Assembly (NCBI GenBank): GCA_028583405.1
Contig: CM053260.1
Coordinates: 15,019,138-15,083,137 of the forward strand
Reading direction: 5' to 3'
Source of the DNA: Pogonophryne albipinna
Lineage: Eukaryota; Chordata; Actinopteri; Perciformes; Artedidraconidae
Length of the DNA: 64,000 bases
The notes under the pieces were generated by a model that was not told the DNA's origin, did no database searches, and was given only the letters and a program-made list of their open reading frames with translations. Of the stretch, positions 32,876-64,000 are shown piece after piece (position 1 is the first letter of the stretch; every line of letters begins with the position of its first letter). Both the position numbers and the translations under genes were made by a program.

Positions 32876-35709
32876 AGCCAGGCACCACCAGACACAGAAC
32901 TCAAAGCAGCTAAACTGAATTCAGGCTTCCTTTATTTTATTGTTCAAACCTGTGCTTTACCTTACTGTGTCTGATTACTCCTCCACTCAGGTGAAGTAGA
33001 GTGGAGCTATGCAGGGAATTATGTAATCTCACAAAACCCTCTGTAATAATCACAAATAAAATGCTCCTGCTTTCATAGGTGCAAAGTCAAGGTGAGAAAT
33101 ATGTTGAAGCCCAGTGTTGAACACCCACACGGTCCTGAGAAGAGATCCAACCAGGCTGTGTGAAAACACCTATGTGGGCTCATTATAGATGTGTAGGGGT
33201 TTTAATGTTTCTCATGTAGCCTTTGCAGTGATCAAATACATTCAACCTACATGTACAACATTTACAAATCAAATTTATATAGGAAATTGACAAATCCAAG
33301 AGATTTAAACTCATTTAATGTATTCCAAATTATGTTTAATGTGCATACAACATTTCTTTCCCCATCCTATTATGTAATGTTTGTGTCTGTCAATTATCCC
33401 GTTGCTGTGTTGGACTTCTGCAATCTTATCTTAAACTGTTATTTCTATAAAGTCTCATAATACGTAGGCATTGAAACTCTTTCAAAGGACTTTAAGAAAG
33501 AAATGTCAGTATCTAAGCGTGATCTTTTTCCCTTTAAGGGTAACTGCGATGCTGAAATGAAAGATTAGGCTAAATAAAAAGACCAAAGCCTTCACAATCC
33601 CTTTTCCTGTATGTTTATTCTTAAAAATAGGTAAGCAGACAGTTCACATGTCCTGTGAATACCACAATGTGTGTAGAATAGTTCAGAACAATAACACTTT
33701 TCATTATAATTCTATAACATGATCATTTGAGCGACATCAAAAGTCAAAACAAAGATCATATACTTTTTAATATAGCAATTCTTTTAAAACATCATTCATG
33801 TCAAGAAATAGACCACAGATTTTTAGAATGAGATGTAAAAATGTGCATCAACATGATCAGTGTTAAACAGCAGGCTATAAATCCAAAGCACATAACTAGT
33901 AACTTGCACAAACATCAGTGAGGAGGTGAAGATGTCATAATGCAACCAAACGAGCGGGACCAATCACATGTTTAAGAGGATGTCACAGCTTAGACAGGAG
34001 GGGCTTCAGTCTCCTAACACTTCCTCTATTCTCTCTTTACTCACTCGATCACACACTTACTCAGCTCATCAATTCCTTATTTCTTTCCCTGCTTTCTTTG
34101 CCTCCTCCTGAAAAACTGTAAAGAGACACATTTGAGTTTCATCCCCTCAGATGCTTTCTTCTGATTGCATTTTCATCAGGAAACAAAGGACACAGGGAAG
34201 AGAGAAGGGGAGGTGAGAGAGTCAGACAAAGCAAAGAGGGGGAGGTAGGACAAGTCATTGGATGAGACTGCAATGGACTGAGATTGATCTGAACAATGAG
34301 ACCAGCTCATTGACTCTTACCGCAATTAAATGGATGACAGGAACAGACTGTGTGTTCACCCCCGCAGTGGCTCTGACAGCAAAACTAAAATATATCTATT
34401 TTTTTCAGTGGGGTTTAAAAAAAGGTCACAAAGAGACTAATCAATTGAAAGACTGAAGTCAAAGAAGAAATACAAAGCATTCAGCAGCTTCACAGTTTCA
34501 TACAAGGGCCGGGTCTTTGCTGAGACGCGAAAGAAGAGAAGCTAAAGACAGAAGCGGCAAAACATTGAAAAGGGCGGACAAGCAGAGGATTAAGATGAGA
34601 AAGAAGAGAGAAGGGGAAAGAATAAAAAGAGGGGGAGATAAGGAGACAGATGGGTTTTGAAATGCTCATCTGAAGGGCGTTCATCTTCTCTTTTACAGGC
34701 GGAACAGGAAATAAAAATGCAGGGGTGGAAGAGCGTCTGTCACTCTATGTTAGGCTCAGCGTAATTGCTGTGAAATGACAGATACCCACGACTTATAAGA
34801 GGGCAGCTAGAGGAGAGAAGGGTGTGTTTTTAGACTCAGCCTGCAAGTCACTCACCATTTCTAGCCATGAGAAGATTTGTACCTCAAAACAAGAAAAATG
34901 CAAATGGTTTTACAGGTTTGACTTGTTATTTGCCCTTCAATATCAACCCTACAGAGCAGAAAGGTTTATTCATAAAGAGCGGTGCCATAGAAATCAGCAA
35001 AGCCCTCAAGGACATAATAAATCCTAATGTGATGATCAATACCGTAATAATATTATTCAATTACAGCCAGTAAGCAGAATGTGTGGCTATGTTGCATAGC
35101 AACAATATTGAATGCATGTAAATTAGAATGACTAAAGCCCTAAAAAACCTTCAGGGTCATGGCTGTTCAGATAAACAACAGTTTAAAAACTCAAAATGAC
35201 TGTCAGGGGTCTTCAGGGTACGTGTCCTCCTAAAGTGCAGTATCCTCTTAACACACACTATGCTGAAAGGTCCCCAAGCTGCTACATCTAGAGAATCACA
35301 TGTGGGTACCTCGTACCTAATAGAGAGGCACAGCACCTTGCCAGTACATGTACAGTGTAAGTCTTTCACAACACAGCACGTTGGCCCAAACTGTGACCAG
35401 TATTGACTGGTTTTAAAATATTAATGGTTAGAAAAGAAAGAAACAGCAGATTGAGTCACACAGTGTTAACTGAAACAACAAAAACAAATGTGTTAACAAA
35501 GTTTGTGCAAAACAGAAACAGACTACAAATCATGTAATAGCTTTCCTTTTTTCCTTTGTTTTTTTTACAAAACAAAATAACACTCCAAATAATTTGCTAC
35601 ATTTCCTGTTTTGTGAATCGGTAGATATTGTTGTTGTTTGCTGTACTTTCCATGTGTTGGTCTTATTGTGAAGACGGCAGGCAGCTTGGTGGGTTGGTCA
35701 TGCGGTCGG
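32876..35709. other. slc6a11 downstream region, probably including its 3' UTR
   Basis: This lies 3' of the slc6a11 stop codon (minus strand), so the transcript's 3' untranslated region must begin at 35709 and run leftward. A minus-strand AATAAA (TTTATT at about 33615) is one possible end, which would give a 2.1 kb UTR, but nothing fixes it. No other gene is seen. Confidence 0.4.
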
Positions 35710-60471
<24,762 letters not shown>

Positions 60472-60490
60472 GACGCTCCAGCAGCCCGCT

Positions 60491-60514
60491 GAGAGAGAGA
60501 GAGAGAGAGAGAGA
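60491..60514. repeat. (GA)12 at the first coding-exon acceptor
   Basis: On the transcribed strand this is (CT)12 ending in CAG, so a microsatellite acts as the polypyrimidine tract of the slc6a11 start-codon exon. Confidence 0.8.
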
Positions 60515-61218
60515 AAACAAAAGGACAGAAGAATTATAAAAGGTGACCTCATAACCAAAACCTGGATCCAAGTGACTTTTTCCTGACTTTGTGTCTTTCA
60601 TGGAATATCTGAATGGGACATTCCCATTAATGCAAAACCACGCCCATTGAACAGTCCACACTTATATATGTGAAGTTTCAAACAAACTGAAAGAAGTCAG
60701 ATGTATTTCACTTACTGTATTATGTACCATGGTTCTTTAATAAGCCATATCTTCTTTTTTTTTAAACGAGCAGCTTGGTTTGAAGTGTGCTACCCCATTA
60801 CCTATTCATTTAACTAAAGGGTAACAACATCATGAATAAAATAAAGAAGAGCAAAAAACAGACATTTTACATTAATGCTGTCAGACCAGAATGAGGAGGC
60901 TTGTAGGTGGGCAGATACAAAGAAAACTTAACATTAAGCATCCTGCAACTAAACTAATAATTTTTAAGAACACTGACTAGCTCTACTGCTTGATATCACT
61001 GTAATTCAATTGTTATACATCATAACAATAACTTCATAATTAGTGGACATACAGTCAACTTAAAATAAATCAACCCAGTTAACAATATCTACTGCACTAC
61101 CTGTATGTTCATGAGTAAGAAAGTTATACTGTAGTCGATAAAAAAAACACAACAAACTAAAACATATCTGATCATTCAAATATAATCAGAGGCATGAGCA
61201 TTAAGTGGCTTCACTCAC

Positions 61219-61550
61219 CAGTCTCCTATTGAACAGTGGCACCGCTCCTTTTGGCTCCCGCGATGAAGCGCACTAACAATTGGCTTTACAAAAACACAGG
61301 GTGGTTAAGCCTGATCAGGGCGGTGGGAAAAAAACACAAAGAGGAAAACGAGAACAATCTGGATCCGCGTTGAGTAAAAGTGGTGTTGTTGAGTCTCCCG
61401 TCTATATAAAGGATGATCCCAGACAGAGTGAAGGTAGATATTTGCACCGGGCGATGGATAACCTGCGACTGCGCTCCCACTCTCCAAGCGGTCCACTCTC
61501 AAGCGCCTCCACTTGGATAACAGCCAGGTGGTAACCACTCTAGCTCTCGC
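61219..61550 (-). promoter_or_regulatory. slc6a11: probable slc6a11 non-coding first exon and promoter
   Basis: The start-codon exon has an acceptor only 17 nt before the ATG, so an upstream non-coding exon must exist. A strong minus-strand donor (GACTG followed by GTGAGT, exon edge 61219) borders a CpG-richer stretch to about 61560. A TATATAAAGG word at 61402-61411 reads in plus orientation, but its inverse also contains TTTATATA. The transcription start is not determined. Confidence 0.45.
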
Positions 61551-61560
61551 ATCAGCGTAA

Positions 61561-62666
61561 CCACGGCCCAGGGAGCAGGGTGACATGATGGGGATACGGG
61601 CACAACACCAGTTAAACGTGTGTTTGTTCGAAGTTTAAACAGGAACTTTGGAGTTTCTCTAAAAAATATAACACTGAACAATTAAGTCGTTTCTTGAATG
61701 ATTACACCTGCCCAATCTGGTTTACATGTGGCATAGGCCAGGCTTAGTCGCCTAGAGATGATAAAAGCAAAAAGGGTAAATTATGTAGCCTGCAAATATA
61801 CCTTCATATCATGTCTATAGCCTACCTTAAAGCTGTAGATTTAAATGCAACCAGCCAGAGACACTGGTGTTTGCAGATGCAGCTAGTTTGGTTAGCTTGC
61901 AAGTTGGCAAGTAGAGCACCAAGCACCTAGCTTAAATAGCTAATTTCGAGTTCCATAATGACAATGACAAGTTAGCAAAGTTAGCATGACCCATTGTTAG
62001 AATTTCTGAAATGATGAGGAAGAGACCCATGTTAAAACAAACTAGACATTTCCTCTACATGTTTACCTTAACTTCAAGTCAGCTTTACTAATCTTGAGGT
62101 AGCATTGTGCAAGAGGCAGGCTTTACATTTAAAACTTGATCTTAAAAAATCATGAATTTTTTCCATGATTACTCAATAACAATATGTAAAAAATAATGAC
62201 ATGTAGGCCTACTACTGTAAAGCATTTATTTTATTTTTAATATCAAGTCTGTATTAGAGCTTGATACATCAGCATTGGAAAATATAGGGTTACAGATTAG
62301 AATCATCATAAATTGTCTGATACGTCAAACCACCAAATTTAATTAATTTGACAAAAAAACAAGTTTTAGTTATGTCTTAAAAATGAGTTTATAGGGTTTG
62401 AGCTGTTTGTGCTTACACAAGTAGATTGCCTGGTCTCCGGGCGTGATATACTCGGTGCACTAGGAACTCCCTGACTCCAAAAGCCTGACCTAGTCTCTAA
62501 GGATCTCTTCACGCAAGGGTCACACGTCATTTGAAGCTTAAAGGAAGTGCCCTGCATAAAAAGTACGGCCACCCAAAGTGGCTGGCAAACACTCACTGTG
62601 CTTTTTCGGGCAGTCAAGTCCTCTATTTATGTTGCCCTGTACAACATTATCAGAGAGGAAACAACA
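61561..62666. other. upstream of slc6a11, no gene seen
   Basis: Short open frames only, with no recognised domain or repeat end. Confidence 0.5.
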
Positions 62667-63570
62667 ACAAATGACCATATCTTCCCTTCTAAAAGGGTTA
62701 AATTAATAATCTTTTTTCTCAAAGCAAGGTTACACCTGTGAGTTGGATGTAGAAGTGTCAGAATCAATATAGATGTTTTTATTTTAAAGTAAATTCAGAT
62801 TGAACACAGTAAAAAAATGTAAATTATTGAGTCCAACAAAAAAAAATTACTTATAGTGAAAACCACCCTTGAATGATGGGATGGTAGACTAAAAGCTTTA
62901 GGGATCCAAACTACAACATATAATAAGTACCCTGTATCAAGATTGATGCAAACCTTTTTTGAGAGATTTAGCAAAAAGAAAACACTTCTGGGGTCATTTG
63001 GGTGGATTTGACCTATCTCTGGCCCCCCTTGTTCGATTTTGCTGATTGACATCTCTTTCTAACCGTCAGAACCAATGGAATCGAGGGGAACTCCCACATA
63101 CTCCTTATTTGGTAATGTGTGTGTGAGACTGACGCATAGCCAAAACCGGAAGCTGCGATAACTCTGGTGGCTACCATTAGCAGCTAACTTTTACTCTCCG
63201 ATTTTTACATAAAAATGGAATTATGGATTATAAATTTAAAAAAAATATTCCACAGAAACATTATCAACCTATGGATTAACCGATTCAGCCGCGTTTTTTC
63301 TCGTTATAATGCCATTGAACAAGTCTTTTGATCATATTGACAGCTACGATGAGACGATCTCCCGTAAAAGCTACGTAAAGGTGCGTGTTGTGATGTCTGT
63401 GTTTGCTTCCCCTGTTGCGAGTTCGGATCACTCAGTGATGATACTATACCTATATAATCTGTGGAACCTCAGCTTTAATAGGATATCTTGTATGTGCAGC
63501 TACGATAAGTAATAAGGGTATCTTTTATCTTGAGTTCTGTGCCAAAGTACGTTAGCATTTTTCGCTCAGG
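62667..63570 (-). mobile_element. inverted, truncated relative of the TTAA element at 5631-6765
   Basis: The sequence from ACAAATGACCATATCTTCCC onward matches the reverse complement of about 6700 down to 5790. That includes TGTGAGTTGGATGTAGAA, ATCAATATAGATGTTTTT and TTAATCCATAGGTT. Similarity is high for the first ~350 bp and weaker later. The terminal ~55 bp with the CCTGTTTAGCCC end are missing on the left. The far limit is approximate. Confidence 0.65.
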
Positions 63571-64000
63571 GGTCATTTAGATGCTTCTTATGATACTTGT
63601 GTTTTGTTTTGGTAAACATGGTTTGTATCGTCAGTTAGCTGAGATTATTCCCGTTAATCTGGTATAACACATTAATAGGTTCTTAAATATTAAGATCCCC
63701 TGAGACACAGTGTCGGAAAAAAAAAAAAAGCTTTGGGGCTTAATTATTAAGGGAGATTGAATGTGAGTTCTGAACTACTATGGGAGAGACACTGTCTTGT
63801 TAGAAATAGAGAAACCTTTCACTCCGACACTGGATGGTGTGTTGACAAGATGTCTCCAGGTCATTCTCTTTAACCATTATCCGTCTGGCCTGCCGACTCC
63901 AGTACTTGCAAGATGCTTCAAAAGGGTTGGCCCTTTGCTCCTATGGGACCACACACTTGTGCCATTGGTTGTTAGACCCGGGATGAACAGAGTTACTTTG
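63571..64000. other. window edge, no gene seen
   Basis: Contains an A13 run at about 63717 and no recognisable feature. Confidence 0.45.

Noticed and set aside
60472..60558. Hydrophobic leader upstream of MTAEK as a signal peptide
   Set aside because: It is intronic: a CT tract plus CAG acceptor lies just before the ATG, and SLC6 transporters start with a cytosolic N-terminus.

Overview
The window reads as the nuclear genome of a teleost fish. It is AT-rich with long dinucleotide microsatellites, split genes with GT-AG introns, an L2-type LINE with a typical fish 3' tail, and many short DNA transposons. Only one ordinary host gene is visible: slc6a11 (GABA transporter GAT-3), on the minus strand from about 61.5 kb to 35.7 kb. 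Fourteen coding exons join in phase into a 611-residue protein that starts MTAEK and ends ETHF. A non-coding first exon and promoter are likely near 61.2-61.5 kb.

The most interesting object lies in slc6a11 intron 6. An 8.3 kb segment (45778-54072) is bounded by 12-bp inverted repeats starting CACTGTAAAACA, with a TA on each outer side. Both ends are dense in short subterminal AACTTG/CAAGTT words. On the plus strand, antisense to slc6a11, it carries two intact genes. One is an 880-residue protein with four C2H2 fingers and a transposase-like body. The other is a three-exon gene for a 517-residue protein with a PB1-like N-terminus, resembling fish proteins often labelled SAMD3-like. I read the whole as a potentially autonomous two-gene CACTA/EnSpm-type transposon. 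An 808-bp hAT element sits in the second intron of the second gene. Its 8-bp target duplication is the 5' splice site itself.

The left third (1-35 kb) shows no host gene. It holds a layered record of insertions, several with exact target-site duplications:
- a 1.4 kb element with 230-bp inverted repeats;
- a hAT element containing a second hAT element and a degraded LINE reverse-transcriptase piece;
- two abutting TTAA elements that share one TTAA;
- a nest of three elements at 16.2-19.3 kb;
- two solo LTRs;
- a decayed L2 LINE that has lost reverse-transcriptase motif A;
- a (CTG)47 tract.

The right end (62.7-63.6 kb) carries an inverted, end-truncated relative of the TTAA element at 5.6-6.8 kb. 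Exon limits were set by eye from splice sites, reading phase and family knowledge. Transposon superfamily names rest on termini and duplication lengths, not on a database search.
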